Part shown: in pieces, positions 41,501 through 50,013 of the stretch
Numbering within the stretch: position 1 is the first letter of the stretch
Layout: each line of letters starts with the position of its first letter
Source: an uncultured Mycoplasmatota bacterium
GTDB lineage: Bacteria > Bacillota_I > Bacilli_A > RF39 > UBA660
Assembly: GCA_900554305.1 (NCBI GenBank)
Contig: USGV01000005.1
Location: forward strand, 1-64,000
DNA length: 64,000 nucleotides
Reading direction: 5' to 3'
Translations under genes and position numbers: made by a program
Notes under the pieces: generated by a model
Database searches by the model: none
Seen by the model: the letters and a program-made list of their open reading frames with translations, nothing else
What the model was told of the DNA's origin: nothing

Positions 41501-42520
41501 ATGAATATATATAATTTAACAAGGGAGAAATTAGAAGAATATTTTGTTAATCATGGTTCTAAGAAATTTCATGCGGATCAGTTATTTTCCTGGTTGTATG
41601 AAAAAAGAATTTCTTCAGTTTCTGAAGTTACAGATATAAAAAAAGAGATGTTGGAGCAACTATCTAAAGATTTTTCTTTTTCTAAACTAGAACTTGTTCA
41701 AGTAGAGAGAGATGTTGATGTTTGCAAGTATTTATTTGAACTTTCAGATCATGAACATATTGAAGCTGTTTTAATGAGACATGATTATGGGAATAGTGTT
41801 TGTATTTCTAGTCAAGTTGGTTGCAATATGGGATGTAGGTTTTGTGAGTCTGGTAGAAGAAAAAAGGTTCGTAATCTCGAGACTTGGGAGATGGTTACTC
41901 AACTTTTGATGATTGAAGAAGATTTGGGAGCTAGAGTTAGTCATGTTGTAGTGATGGGAATTGGAGAACCGTTTGATAATTATGATAATTTGTTAGACTT
42001 TTTCTTGATTATTAATCATCCTAAGGGTTTAGCTATCGGTGCTCGTCATATTACAGTTTCTACTTGTGGTATTGTACCTAAAATATTGGAGTTTAGTGAC
42101 TTTCCACTTCAGATTAATTTGGCAATTAGTCTTCATGCTCCTACTGATGAGTTAAGAAATCAAATTATGCCGATTAATAAGGCATATCCTTTGAAAGAGT
42201 TGATATCTGCTTTAGAAATATATTTAAAAAAGACAAATCGTCGTCTTACTTTTGAATATATTATGCTTGCTGGTATTAATGATACAGAAAAGTGTGCTAA
42301 AGAACTTGTGGAACTGGTTGGGCATCTTAATTGTTATGTTAATTTGATTCCTTATAATGAAACAAATAATTTAGAATTTAAGAGAAGTAGTACTGTTCAA
42401 ATTATGAAGTTTTATGATATACTTAAAAAGAATAGACTTAATGTTACAATCCGAAGAGAATTTGGTAGCAAAATTAGTGCTGCTTGTGGACAGCTTAGAA
42501 GTAAGAAGGAGGAGTTATGA
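41501..42520 (+). CDS. rlmN: Dual-specificity rRNA/tRNA adenine C2 methyltransferase RlmN
   Basis: A 339-residue radical-SAM enzyme. CNMGCRFC binds the 4Fe-4S cluster, MGIGEPFDNYDN binds SAM, and a C-terminal cysteine (in SAACGQL) is in the place of the one that resolves the methylated intermediate. It methylates A2503 of 23S rRNA and A37 of some tRNAs. The N-terminal HhH-like domain (about 1-75) is normal. It overlaps prpC by four bases. Confidence 0.92.
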   Translation: MNIYNLTREKLEEYFVNHGSKKFHADQLFSWLYEKRISSVSEVTDIKKEMLEQLSKDFSFSKLELVQVERDVDVCKYLFELSDHEHIEAVLMRHDYGNSVCISSQVGCNMGCRFCESGRRKKVRNLETWEMVTQLLMIEEDLGARVSHVVVMGIGEPFDNYDNLLDFFLIINHPKGLAIGARHITVSTCGIVPKILEFSDFPLQINLAISLHAPTDELRNQIMPINKAYPLKELISALEIYLKKTNRRLTFEYIMLAGINDTEKCAKELVELVGHLNCYVNLIPYNETNNLEFKRSSTVQIMKFYDILKKNRLNVTIRREFGSKISAACGQLRSKKEEL

Positions 42521-43260
42521 AATCTTTTTATTTAACAGATGCAGGAAAAGTACGTAGTCATAACGAAGATAGCGTTATTATTGTAAAAAATCAAAATGAT
42601 GATTATTTGATGGCTATTGCTGATGGAATGGGGGGACATTCTGCAGGTGAAGTTGCCAGTTCTATTGCAATAGGGTATTTAGGTAAATATTTTAAAGAGA
42701 CGTTTTTGAATATGAGTAAGGTGGATGCGGTTAATTGGATTAGAGATGCGTTTAGTGAAATCAATACATTGATTTTTCAGCATGAAAAAACGCATCCAGA
42801 AAGTAAGGGGATGGGTACTACTTTGGTACTTGCAATTCTTACTAAAGATTATCTACTGTTTGGTAATGTAGGTGATTCTAGTGGTTTTGTTATGAAAGAT
42901 GACAAGCTTCATAAAGTTACTTATGATCATACTTTAGTTAATTTATTAGTTAGTGCTGGAGAACTTACCAAAGAGGAAGCTAGTGTTCATCCCAAGAAGA
43001 ATGTATTAATGAAAGCACTAGGTGCGGCAACGACTGTAGAAGTTGATATTTTTGATTGCGATATGGATATTACTGAAATACTTCTTTCCAGTGATGGACT
43101 TACTAATATGTTAGATAAAGATCAAATAGAAAAAGTCTTACTTACTGATTTAGATGTTGAAGATAAAGTAATTCGATTAATTCAAAAAGCAAATAATCGT
43201 GGGGGTACCGATAATATTTCAGTGGCTTATTTAATTCGTAGTGAAGAAGGTGACGAGTAA
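42517..43260 (+). CDS. prpC: PP2C-type serine/threonine phosphatase PrpC (Stp)
   Basis: A 247-residue PPM phosphatase. Metal-binding motifs VRSHNEDS, ADGMGGHSAGE, FGNVGDSSGF, SSDGLTNML and GGTDNISVA are all present. It reverses phosphorylation by the adjacent PrkC. It overlaps rlmN by four bases and prkC by one base (TAATG), so kinase and phosphatase synthesis is coupled. Length is typical. Confidence 0.93.
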   Translation: MKSFYLTDAGKVRSHNEDSVIIVKNQNDDYLMAIADGMGGHSAGEVASSIAIGYLGKYFKETFLNMSKVDAVNWIRDAFSEINTLIFQHEKTHPESKGMGTTLVLAILTKDYLLFGNVGDSSGFVMKDDKLHKVTYDHTLVNLLVSAGELTKEEASVHPKKNVLMKALGAATTVEVDIFDCDMDITEILLSSDGLTNMLDKDQIEKVLLTDLDVEDKVIRLIQKANNRGGTDNISVAYLIRSEEGDE

Positions 43261-45044
43261 TGATTACAAAGGGGCAAAAGATAAATGATCGTTATGAGAT
43301 TATTCGTTCTATTGGTGAAGGTGGTATGGCCAATGTTTATCTTGGCTATGATACAATACTAGATCGTAATGTAGCAATAAAAATTTTACGTGGAGATTTA
43401 TCTAGCGATGAGAAATTTGTTAGGCGTTTTCAACGCGAAGCATTGTCTGCATCTAGTCTTGCACATCCTAATATTGTAGAAATGTATGATGTTGGTGAAG
43501 ATGATGGCGTTTATTATATTGTTATGGAGTATGTCGAGGGAAAAACATTAAAACAATTGTTGAAAAAACGAGGAAGTCTTACATTATCCGAAGCTATTGA
43601 CATTATGTTGCAATTAACAGATGGTATGGCTCATGCACATGATTCGTATATTATTCATCGTGATTTAAAACCACAAAATATTATGATTAAAGATGATGGG
43701 CAAATTAAAATAACAGATTTTGGTATTGCTATGGCATTAAATGCTACACAGTTGACACAAACTAATTCTGTTATGGGATCTGTTCATTATTTACCTCCAG
43801 AGCAGGCTAGTGGAAAAGGGTCTACTATTAAAAGTGATATTTATTCTATGGGAATTATTTTTTATGAACTTCTTACGGGTAGCTTACCATTTAAAGGAGA
43901 TAATGCAGTTGAAATTGCTTTAAAACATATGAGAGATCCATTACCTAGTGTAAAAGAAGATAATCCTTCTATTCCACAGAGTATAGAGAATATTATTTTA
44001 AAAGCCACAGCAAAAAATCCTAAAAATAGATATGATGATGCTAGAAGTATGCACGAGGATTTACTTACTGCACTTGATGATGATCGTATTAATGAACCTC
44101 CATATAAGTATCCTTATCCAGAACATGAAAATGATTCTACTAAAAACTTGAAAAAGATAGAGGATTTAGAAAAAGATAGTGATGATGAGGACGAAGAACC
44201 TATTGCTACTAAAATTGAAGATAGTGGTGATAAAAAACGTAAAAGAATTATTATTATTTTATCTATTATTTTTGGTGTTTTGGTTCTTGGCATTATTACA
44301 GTAGCTTTTATTATTCCAGCTGTTACAGAACCGGAAAATGTCACTATTCCAAATTGTCAAGGCTTAAAAGTTAGTCAATGTGAAAAGAAGCTTCAAGATT
44401 TAGGATTAGAAGTAAGAACTAATATTAAGAGTGTTGCTTCTTCTAAAGTGAAAAAGGGAAGAGTTGTTCGAACTGATCCTGAAAAAGGAAGAAGTGTAAA
44501 ACAAGGTACTAAAATAACTATTTATAAATCTACAGGAGAAGAAACTTTTGAAATTGAAGATTATACTGGACAGAATTATATCGAAGTTCAGACTATTTTG
44601 GAAACTCAATATGGCTTAGATGTCAGTATTGAAAAAAGAGATGTAGATGCTAGTGATAGAGAGTATGATGAACAAGAAATTATTGGTCAGTCATTAGCAG
44701 CTGGTAGTGAAGTAAAAGAAGGAGATTCTATTATTTTATACATTCCAAATATTGTAGATACTTTCCCTGATATGGCGGGAGAAGGTTGGAGTTTAGCAGA
44801 TGCTGAAGCTTTTTGTGATAAATATGGGTTAACTATTAAGGTGGAATATCAAGATACTACTGCTTATGAAGAAGGCAAGATTATTGATCAGTCTAGGGCT
44901 GCAGGTAGTCCAATCGTAAAAGGTCAAACATTTACAGTAACTATTGCTAGAAAACCAGTAGAGCAGACGAAACCTACAACACCTACGACTCCAGATGATA
45001 GTGATGACGATGTTACAGAAACACCTGGTACCGATACAGAATAG
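43260..45044 (+). CDS. prkC: PASTA-domain serine/threonine kinase PrkC (Stk)
   Basis: A 594-residue membrane kinase. Kinase domain 11-270: GEGGMANVYLG glycine loop, Lys41 in AIKIL, catalytic Asp135 in HRDLKPQN, Asp153 in TDFGIA. A Lys/Asp-rich juxtamembrane segment precedes the membrane helix (about 330-353). Three PASTA repeats at about 357-570 bind muropeptides or lipid II, and the tail is Thr/Pro/Asp-rich. In Bacillus, PrkC signals from cell-wall fragments to germination and growth. The extracellular repeat count equals that of Bacillus. Confidence 0.93.
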   Translation: MITKGQKINDRYEIIRSIGEGGMANVYLGYDTILDRNVAIKILRGDLSSDEKFVRRFQREALSASSLAHPNIVEMYDVGEDDGVYYIVMEYVEGKTLKQLLKKRGSLTLSEAIDIMLQLTDGMAHAHDSYIIHRDLKPQNIMIKDDGQIKITDFGIAMALNATQLTQTNSVMGSVHYLPPEQASGKGSTIKSDIYSMGIIFYELLTGSLPFKGDNAVEIALKHMRDPLPSVKEDNPSIPQSIENIILKATAKNPKNRYDDARSMHEDLLTALDDDRINEPPYKYPYPEHENDSTKNLKKIEDLEKDSDDEDEEPIATKIEDSGDKKRKRIIIILSIIFGVLVLGIITVAFIIPAVTEPENVTIPNCQGLKVSQCEKKLQDLGLEVRTNIKSVASSKVKKGRVVRTDPEKGRSVKQGTKITIYKSTGEETFEIEDYTGQNYIEVQTILETQYGLDVSIEKRDVDASDREYDEQEIIGQSLAAGSEVKEGDSIILYIPNIVDTFPDMAGEGWSLADAEAFCDKYGLTIKVEYQDTTAYEEGKIIDQSRAAGSPIVKGQTFTVTIARKPVEQTKPTTPTTPDDSDDDVTETPGTDTE

Positions 45045-45053
45045 GGGGACTAT

Positions 45054-45896
45054 ATGAGAGGACAGATTGTAAAAATTCATAGTGATTTACATTTTGTGCA
45101 GGAAGGAACTGAAATATATCCTTGCAAATGTAGAGGTGTTTTTAGGAAAGAAAAAATCTTGCCTTTAGTTGGGGATTTTGTAGAGTTTGATAAAGAGAAA
45201 TTGTTAGTGGAGAAAGTATTACCTAGAAAAAATGAATTTTCTAGACCTAAAGTTAGCAATATTGATCAGGCTTTTCTGATTACTAGTTTGGTTTCTCCTG
45301 ATTTTTCTTTAAATTTGCTTGATAAGTTACTTGTTCTTATGGAATTGCATTCTGTTCGCCCTATTATTTGTATTACTAAGAAGGATTTAGTATCAGAGGA
45401 TGACTATGATAAGATTCAACCAATTCTACTTTATTATCAAAAAATAGGTTATACAGTAATTTTTAATACAGAACTTGATAAGATTAAAGAGTTGTTGAAA
45501 GATAAAACAAGTGTTTTTACTGGACAAACTGGAGCTGGAAAAAGTACTTTACTAAATAGATTAAAGCCTGATTGGAATTTAGAGACAGGGGATGTATCTT
45601 TAGCTTTGGGACGTGGTAAGCATACTACTAGGGTTGTTACTTTATATGAGCTTTTTGGTGGCAAAGTTATGGATACTCCTGGTTTTTCAGCCTTAGATTT
45701 CCATAATTATTCTAAAGAGGATATTCGAGATGCTTTTATAGAATTTAGCCGTTATCCTTGCCCATTTAAGGACTGTTTACATACTAAAGAGGGAGAATGT
45801 AAGGTAAAAGTTGCAGTAGAAGATAATAATATAATGAAGAGTCGCTATCTTAATTATTTAAATTTTATCGGAGGGGATATTCATTATGAAGATTAG
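45054..45896 (+). CDS. rsgA: Ribosome small subunit-dependent GTPase A
   Basis: A 280-residue circularly permuted GTPase: OB fold first (about 1-65), then G4 ITKKD, G1 GQTGAGKSTLL, G3 MDTPGFSAL, and a C-terminal zinc site (CPFKDCLHTKEGEC). It helps late maturation of the 30S subunit. TAGGGGGACTAT precedes the start, ten bases after prkC. Overlaps rpe by 11 bases. Confidence 0.92.
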   Translation: MRGQIVKIHSDLHFVQEGTEIYPCKCRGVFRKEKILPLVGDFVEFDKEKLLVEKVLPRKNEFSRPKVSNIDQAFLITSLVSPDFSLNLLDKLLVLMELHSVRPIICITKKDLVSEDDYDKIQPILLYYQKIGYTVIFNTELDKIKELLKDKTSVFTGQTGAGKSTLLNRLKPDWNLETGDVSLALGRGKHTTRVVTLYELFGGKVMDTPGFSALDFHNYSKEDIRDAFIEFSRYPCPFKDCLHTKEGECKVKVAVEDNNIMKSRYLNYLNFIGGDIHYED

Positions 45897-46512
45897 TGCA
45901 TCGTTTTTAAGTAGTTCCAATATTCCAATGGATTTAAAGAGATTAAATGAGACGGATGTTGATTATATTCATGTAGATGTTATGGATGGTAAATTTGTTC
46001 CTAATAAAACTATGCCTTTTAGTGAGATGAAAAATATATATAAGTTTACAAATAAAAGATTAGATGTCCATTTGATGGTTGAAGATCCAAAGAAATATAT
46101 TCCGTTATATGCAGAATTAAATACAGAATTTATTACTTTTCATGTAGAAACGATGGATAATATTGAAGAAAATCTAGAACTTATTAAAAGTTATGGGATT
46201 AAATGTGGTCTTGCTATTAAACCAAATACGCCTGTAAAGAATTTGGTGCCATATTTGCCTTTATTGGATTTAATTTTAGTTATGAGTGTTGAGCCTGGAA
46301 AGGGTGGACAGTCATTTATTTTTGAATCAGAAGATAAGATTATAGAAGTTAGAAATTTACTTGATTCTTATCATTCTAAAGCAGTTATTAATGTCGATGG
46401 GGGAATTGATAAAACTACAAAAGATATGTGTCAGCAGTGTGATATTCTTACTTCTGGTAGTTATATTATTCGGTCTGATGATTTTCAAGTACAAATAGAT
46501 AGTTTAAGATAG
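45886..46512 (+). CDS. rpe: Ribulose-phosphate 3-epimerase
   Basis: A 208-residue TIM-barrel enzyme: ISASFLSSSN, IHVDVMDGKFVPN (metal and catalytic Asp), DVHLMVEDP (metal His), LVMSVEPGKGGQ and VDGGID. It interconverts ribulose-5-P and xylulose-5-P. Its position after rsgA copies Bacillus. ATG 45886 has CGGAGGGGATATT upstream; the thiN gene that usually follows is absent. Confidence 0.9.
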   Translation: MKISASFLSSSNIPMDLKRLNETDVDYIHVDVMDGKFVPNKTMPFSEMKNIYKFTNKRLDVHLMVEDPKKYIPLYAELNTEFITFHVETMDNIEENLELIKSYGIKCGLAIKPNTPVKNLVPYLPLLDLILVMSVEPGKGGQSFIFESEDKIIEVRNLLDSYHSKAVINVDGGIDKTTKDMCQQCDILTSGSYIIRSDDFQVQIDSLR

Positions 46513-46529
46513 AATATAGGGGTGATACT

Positions 46530-47948
46530 ATGAATGATAAAAAGCAGGCAGAAAATATTGTTCCAAGTGTTGAAAATGTTACTACACCACCAGAAAAGGA
46601 TTTAATTTCTTCTGAAGATGTCTTAGCGGTTGTTAGTGGGGATCAAGTTGCTTTGGTTGAGCAAATGGAGCGTGCTAGGGAAGCCGCATTGTCTCAAAAG
46701 AGTAATGCTCAAGAAATTGCAGCTGAAAAAGCAAAGAAAAAGTTAGAAGAAGAAGAAAAAAAGAAAAAAGCTATCATGGACGAAGTAAAAAGAAGAAAAG
46801 AGGAAGCTTTAAAACGGGAAAAGCTTGCTAAGGAAGAAGCGGAACGCAAAAAAGCTGAAGCAGAAGCAGAAAGGCAAAGACAACTTGCTGAGAAAAAACG
46901 TTTGGAAGAAGAAGCAAAGGCAAAAGCTGAACAAGAAAGATTAGAGTTAGAACGTAAAAAACAAGAAAAAGAAGCTGCTATTAAGGCGAAGGAAGATGCC
47001 AAAAAAGCAAAGATTCAAGCTAGGATTGATGCGAAGAAAGCAAAACAAGAGGCAAAAGAGGCAGCCAAAAGAGCAAAGATAGAAGCACGAGAAAATGCCA
47101 AAAAAGCCAAAGAGGATGCTAAAAAAGCGAGAATCGAAGCAAAAAAGGCAAAGGCACAGGCTAGACTTGATGCTAAAAAGAAGAAAAATGAATCAAAAGA
47201 ATCTTCTACAGTTGTTCCACAGCAGAAAGTAGTGCAGCCTGTTTCACCTGCACCTATACCACAGCCTAAAGTAGTTGCTTCACAGCAAAAGTCGGCTGTT
47301 CCTTCTCAAGCTGTTACTACGAATTCATCTTCTACAACTCAAAATAAGAAATCTACTGTTGCTGATAATACAAAATCAAACCCCGATAAGAAAACTAAGA
47401 AAGAAAGCAATCTTAAGTATTATATGACTTTTATATTTTTTGCTTTGTTAATATGGATGGTTGCTTTTTTACCAGAAATAAGTTCTTTTGTTTCTAATTA
47501 TATGGCTAGTAAACAACAAGAAGGCGTTCCAGCAATTACTACGGGTACTCTTACTTGTACTATGAATACTAACGATGATAAATATGATTATTATTATGAA
47601 GCAGATTTTAATTTTAAAGATAGTAAAATGTATCGTTTAACTTTTTCGGCAACTACAAAAGGAGATCAGAATTTAGATGCTATTGAACTCTCTGGAATGA
47701 AGTCTTCTTGTGATTTATTACAACAACAAACAGCTAATCTAGAAGGAGTAGAGGTGTCTTGTAGTTTATCTAACGGTGTTTATGAGAACGTTCAAAAATT
47801 AGATTATGAAGATTTAAAGTCGGATTTGGTTACTACTGCTTATTTGGAAGCCGGCGGAACTTATCCTAATTACGAATATGGACAAGATATTAATGAGATA
47901 GAAAAAGAAATGAAAGCAAGTAACTATACTTGCGAGAGACATAGCTGA
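46530..47948 (+). CDS. Membrane protein with long charged helix and extracytoplasmic domain
   Basis: A 472-residue protein. Residues about 65-220 are almost entirely Lys/Glu/Ala/Arg with heptad character (coiled coil or single alpha helix). A Ser/Thr/Pro/Gln-rich linker leads to a membrane helix at about 296-314. The C-terminal 150 residues are an extracytoplasmic domain with four cysteines (TLTCTMNT, SSCDLL, VSCSLS, YTCERH), homologous to that of the next gene. No known family. It is probably cotranscribed with rpe, 17 bases upstream. Confidence 0.6.
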   Translation: MNDKKQAENIVPSVENVTTPPEKDLISSEDVLAVVSGDQVALVEQMERAREAALSQKSNAQEIAAEKAKKKLEEEEKKKKAIMDEVKRRKEEALKREKLAKEEAERKKAEAEAERQRQLAEKKRLEEEAKAKAEQERLELERKKQEKEAAIKAKEDAKKAKIQARIDAKKAKQEAKEAAKRAKIEARENAKKAKEDAKKARIEAKKAKAQARLDAKKKKNESKESSTVVPQQKVVQPVSPAPIPQPKVVASQQKSAVPSQAVTTNSSSTTQNKKSTVADNTKSNPDKKTKKESNLKYYMTFIFFALLIWMVAFLPEISSFVSNYMASKQQEGVPAITTGTLTCTMNTNDDKYDYYYEADFNFKDSKMYRLTFSATTKGDQNLDAIELSGMKSSCDLLQQQTANLEGVEVSCSLSNGVYENVQKLDYEDLKSDLVTTAYLEAGGTYPNYEYGQDINEIEKEMKASNYTCERHS

Positions 47949-47959
47949 GGTGATGTATT

Positions 47960-48856
47960 ATGAATAAAGATGAAGAGGTTGAATTATTAGAGACTCCATC
48001 TACGTCTACGCCTATGCAAAATGCTTCTACTGTGGATGTTCCTGTAGTCCCTAGTGGTATGGAAACTAATGTAGAGAGTGCGGTTAGTCAATCTAATTCT
48101 GTTCATCCTGATGAGGCATCTAGTGAGTCTAGAGTATCACCTTTTGTTTCTAAACCTAATGTTGTTGGTACTACCGCTAATTCTCCTAGGATTTCTCCAG
48201 ATTCTATTTTTGTTGCTTCTCCCCATACTATAAAGCAACAGTCCGCTCCTAAATCTTCTCTAAAACACCCACAGAATGAAAATGTTACTGATAACTCTGT
48301 GTCTAGTTCTTCTCCATCTTCTAATACGAAATCTTCTAAGCCTATATTGTTAATTATTTCTTTTATTCTTTTATTAGGTACTGTTCTTGTATTGCCTTAT
48401 TCTGAAGATTTGTTTGATAAGATTTTTGCTAATAATACAGAAGAAGTGATTGATGATGTAACTGTAGGCGATTTGGTTTGTACTATGGATGGTGATGATT
48501 TAGGGAATAGTTATCAATATACAGAAACTTATTCCTTCGATAATGGGGAAATTGGTAGTTTAGAACATAAAGTTTTGATTCAAGGAGAAGCAGATTATTT
48601 GAATCAACGTAATGTACAATGTCAGCAATTACAGCAGACAGCAAGCTCTATTTCTGGAGTTACTGTGGATTGTGATTTGTCTGATGAAGAAATGTTAGAA
48701 ACTCAATTTTTCAATTTATCACGATTTGACTCTGCGAATATTACCACTTCTTTTTCTGAGGCAGGTGGGGTTTCTCCAAATGCCAAAAAGGGTGATGAAT
48801 ATAAGGAAATTAAACGGGTTATGGAAATGAGCGGTTATGATTGTGAAGTAAGATGA
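47960..48856 (+). CDS. Membrane protein paralogous to the upstream gene product
   Basis: A 298-residue protein: a Ser/Pro/Val-rich disordered cytoplasmic region (1-125), a membrane helix (about 128-147), and an extracytoplasmic domain that matches the upstream protein in layout: LVCTMDGDD, a CQQLQQTAS segment, GVTVDCDLSDEE, EAGGVSPN and SGYDCEV. Cys positions agree. The N-terminal half is unrelated (no charged helix). GAGGTGATGTATT precedes the start, 11 bases after the paralogue. Function unknown. Confidence 0.6.
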   Translation: MNKDEEVELLETPSTSTPMQNASTVDVPVVPSGMETNVESAVSQSNSVHPDEASSESRVSPFVSKPNVVGTTANSPRISPDSIFVASPHTIKQQSAPKSSLKHPQNENVTDNSVSSSSPSSNTKSSKPILLIISFILLLGTVLVLPYSEDLFDKIFANNTEEVIDDVTVGDLVCTMDGDDLGNSYQYTETYSFDNGEIGSLEHKVLIQGEADYLNQRNVQCQQLQQTASSISGVTVDCDLSDEEMLETQFFNLSRFDSANITTSFSEAGGVSPNAKKGDEYKEIKRVMEMSGYDCEVR

Positions 48857-48883
48857 TTTACACTCTTTACAATTGGTAATTTT

Positions 48884-48911
48884 TGTCAATCTATTGTCAA
48901 CTCTTTGTAAA
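48884..48911 (+). promoter_or_regulatory. WalR-like direct repeat operator
   Basis: TGTCAA (48884-48889), TGTCAA (48895-48900) and TGTAAA (48906-48911) are separated by exactly five bases each, as in WalR (YycF) boxes TGTWAH-N5-TGTWAH; the first two have C at the W position. The middle copy overlaps the -35 box of the 3D-domain gene. Confidence 0.5.
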
Positions 48912-48922
48912 TATGCTATATT
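48894..48922 (+). promoter_or_regulatory. Sigma-A promoter of the 3D-domain gene
   Basis: TTGTCA (48894-48899), 17 bases, TATATT (48917-48922), 23 bases before the start. Confidence 0.65.
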
Positions 48923-48944
48923 TATATTCACAAGGAGTTTTTTT

Positions 48945-49610
48945 ATGAAAATTTTAAGTTATGTTCTTAATTCTATTTTGATAGTAGGAATTGTTGTTTA
49001 TATTACTGTGGTTGGGATACAAAGTATGAATCCAGTATCAGTTTCAACTGATTTAGATGTTAAAAAGCTTAAGAGTTCAGATTTGCTTTCTTTTGATGAA
49101 AATAAAAAGGAAGCAAAGGCTCTAGAAAAAACTGATGAAGATGAGGAAATAGAAGTTGTTGTTGAAGAAGATGTGGATAGAGAAAATTCAGCAAAAGATG
49201 AGAAGGAGGATATTATTACTGAAGAAGTATCTTCCGCCCCACAAGAGACAATTAGTGATGTATTAGAGACTCAAGTTGGGAGTCTTAGTGGGTATGGACC
49301 TGATTGTGTAGGGTGTAGTGGATTCCTTGCTAGTGGTATTGATGTTAGAAATGGTAATATTTATTATTCTGACTCAACATATGGAAATGTTCGTATTCTA
49401 GCAGGAGACAGGTCTTATCCGTACGGAACTATTGTAAGAGTTAAGGGTTCTAGATTATCTGAGTTTGTTGGTATTGTATTAGATCGTGGTGGAGCCGTTG
49501 GCTTTGGAAAGAGTCATTTGTTTGATTTACTTTATAAATCGTCAGCAGAGGCTTTAAAGAATGAAGTTTCTTACAATACTACATTTGAAATATTAAGATA
49601 TGGGTACTAA
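48945..49610 (+). CDS. 3D-domain cell-wall protein
   Basis: A 221-residue protein: an N-terminal membrane anchor or signal (about 5-25), a Glu/Asp/Lys-rich linker (about 45-105), and a C-terminal double-psi barrel: GYGPDCVGCSGFLASG, VRILAGDRSYPYGTIV, VLDRGGAVGF and LFDLLYKS, with the Asp residues of the 3D fold found in MltA-like and YocH/YuiC proteins. It likely cleaves or remodels peptidoglycan outside the cell. CAAGGAG precedes ATG 48945; the region upstream holds the promoter and operator and is not coding. Confidence 0.8.
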   Translation: MKILSYVLNSILIVGIVVYITVVGIQSMNPVSVSTDLDVKKLKSSDLLSFDENKKEAKALEKTDEDEEIEVVVEEDVDRENSAKDEKEDIITEEVSSAPQETISDVLETQVGSLSGYGPDCVGCSGFLASGIDVRNGNIYYSDSTYGNVRILAGDRSYPYGTIVRVKGSRLSEFVGIVLDRGGAVGFGKSHLFDLLYKSSAEALKNEVSYNTTFEILRYGY

Positions 49611-49672
49611 TTTATCTTGAATTATTTTCTTTTATTTGATATTATATGTTTACTTTTAAGGAGGTTTGGCTT

Positions 49673-49945
49673 ATGGATTTTATAGATGTACCTGATGATA
49701 CTTTAGATAATCAAGACTTTGAAGAAATAGGTGAGGATAATCGTTCTTTATTTTCTTCTTTGAGTATTCCTGATACCGACTCTTCTCTTTTAGGAGAGTT
49801 TTTCGGGAAAGATATTTTGAATGATGTAGTAGCCGTTGATAAAGTTAGTGAAATTTTAAATCGTATTTCGCAAAGTGGTGATGATTCTTTTCTAGATGTA
49901 GGAATCGATTTAGAAGGTAAGTCTATTGGTTCTAAAAAATTATAA
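49673..49945 (+). CDS. Small acidic protein (90 aa), unknown
   Basis: A 90-residue, Asp/Glu/Ser-rich protein (MDFIDVPDDTLDNQDFEEIG onward) with a predicted helix at KVSEILNRISQSG. No signal or membrane helix. AAGGAGGTTTGGCTT precedes the ATG, which is chosen over an upstream start on that basis. No family recognised; its role next to tex is not evident. Confidence 0.5.
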   Translation: MDFIDVPDDTLDNQDFEEIGEDNRSLFSSLSIPDTDSSLLGEFFGKDILNDVVAVDKVSEILNRISQSGDDSFLDVGIDLEGKSIGSKKL

Positions 49946-49968
49946 GGATATTATTCCTTTTTTTTTGC
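49943..49968 (+). terminator. Weak intrinsic terminator
   Basis: AAGGA/TCCTT stem with a TATTAT loop and a run of nine Ts; overlaps the preceding stop. Confidence 0.55.
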
Positions 49969-50013
49969 TTTTTATGATAAAATAATTATGCTATACAAGA
50001 TGGAGGTATTTTG

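Noticed and set aside
46709-47002. Minus-strand open frame rich in Ser/Phe/Ala
   Set aside because: It is the mirror of the Lys/Glu/Ala-rich helix in the plus-strand gene; no ribosome binding site or family.
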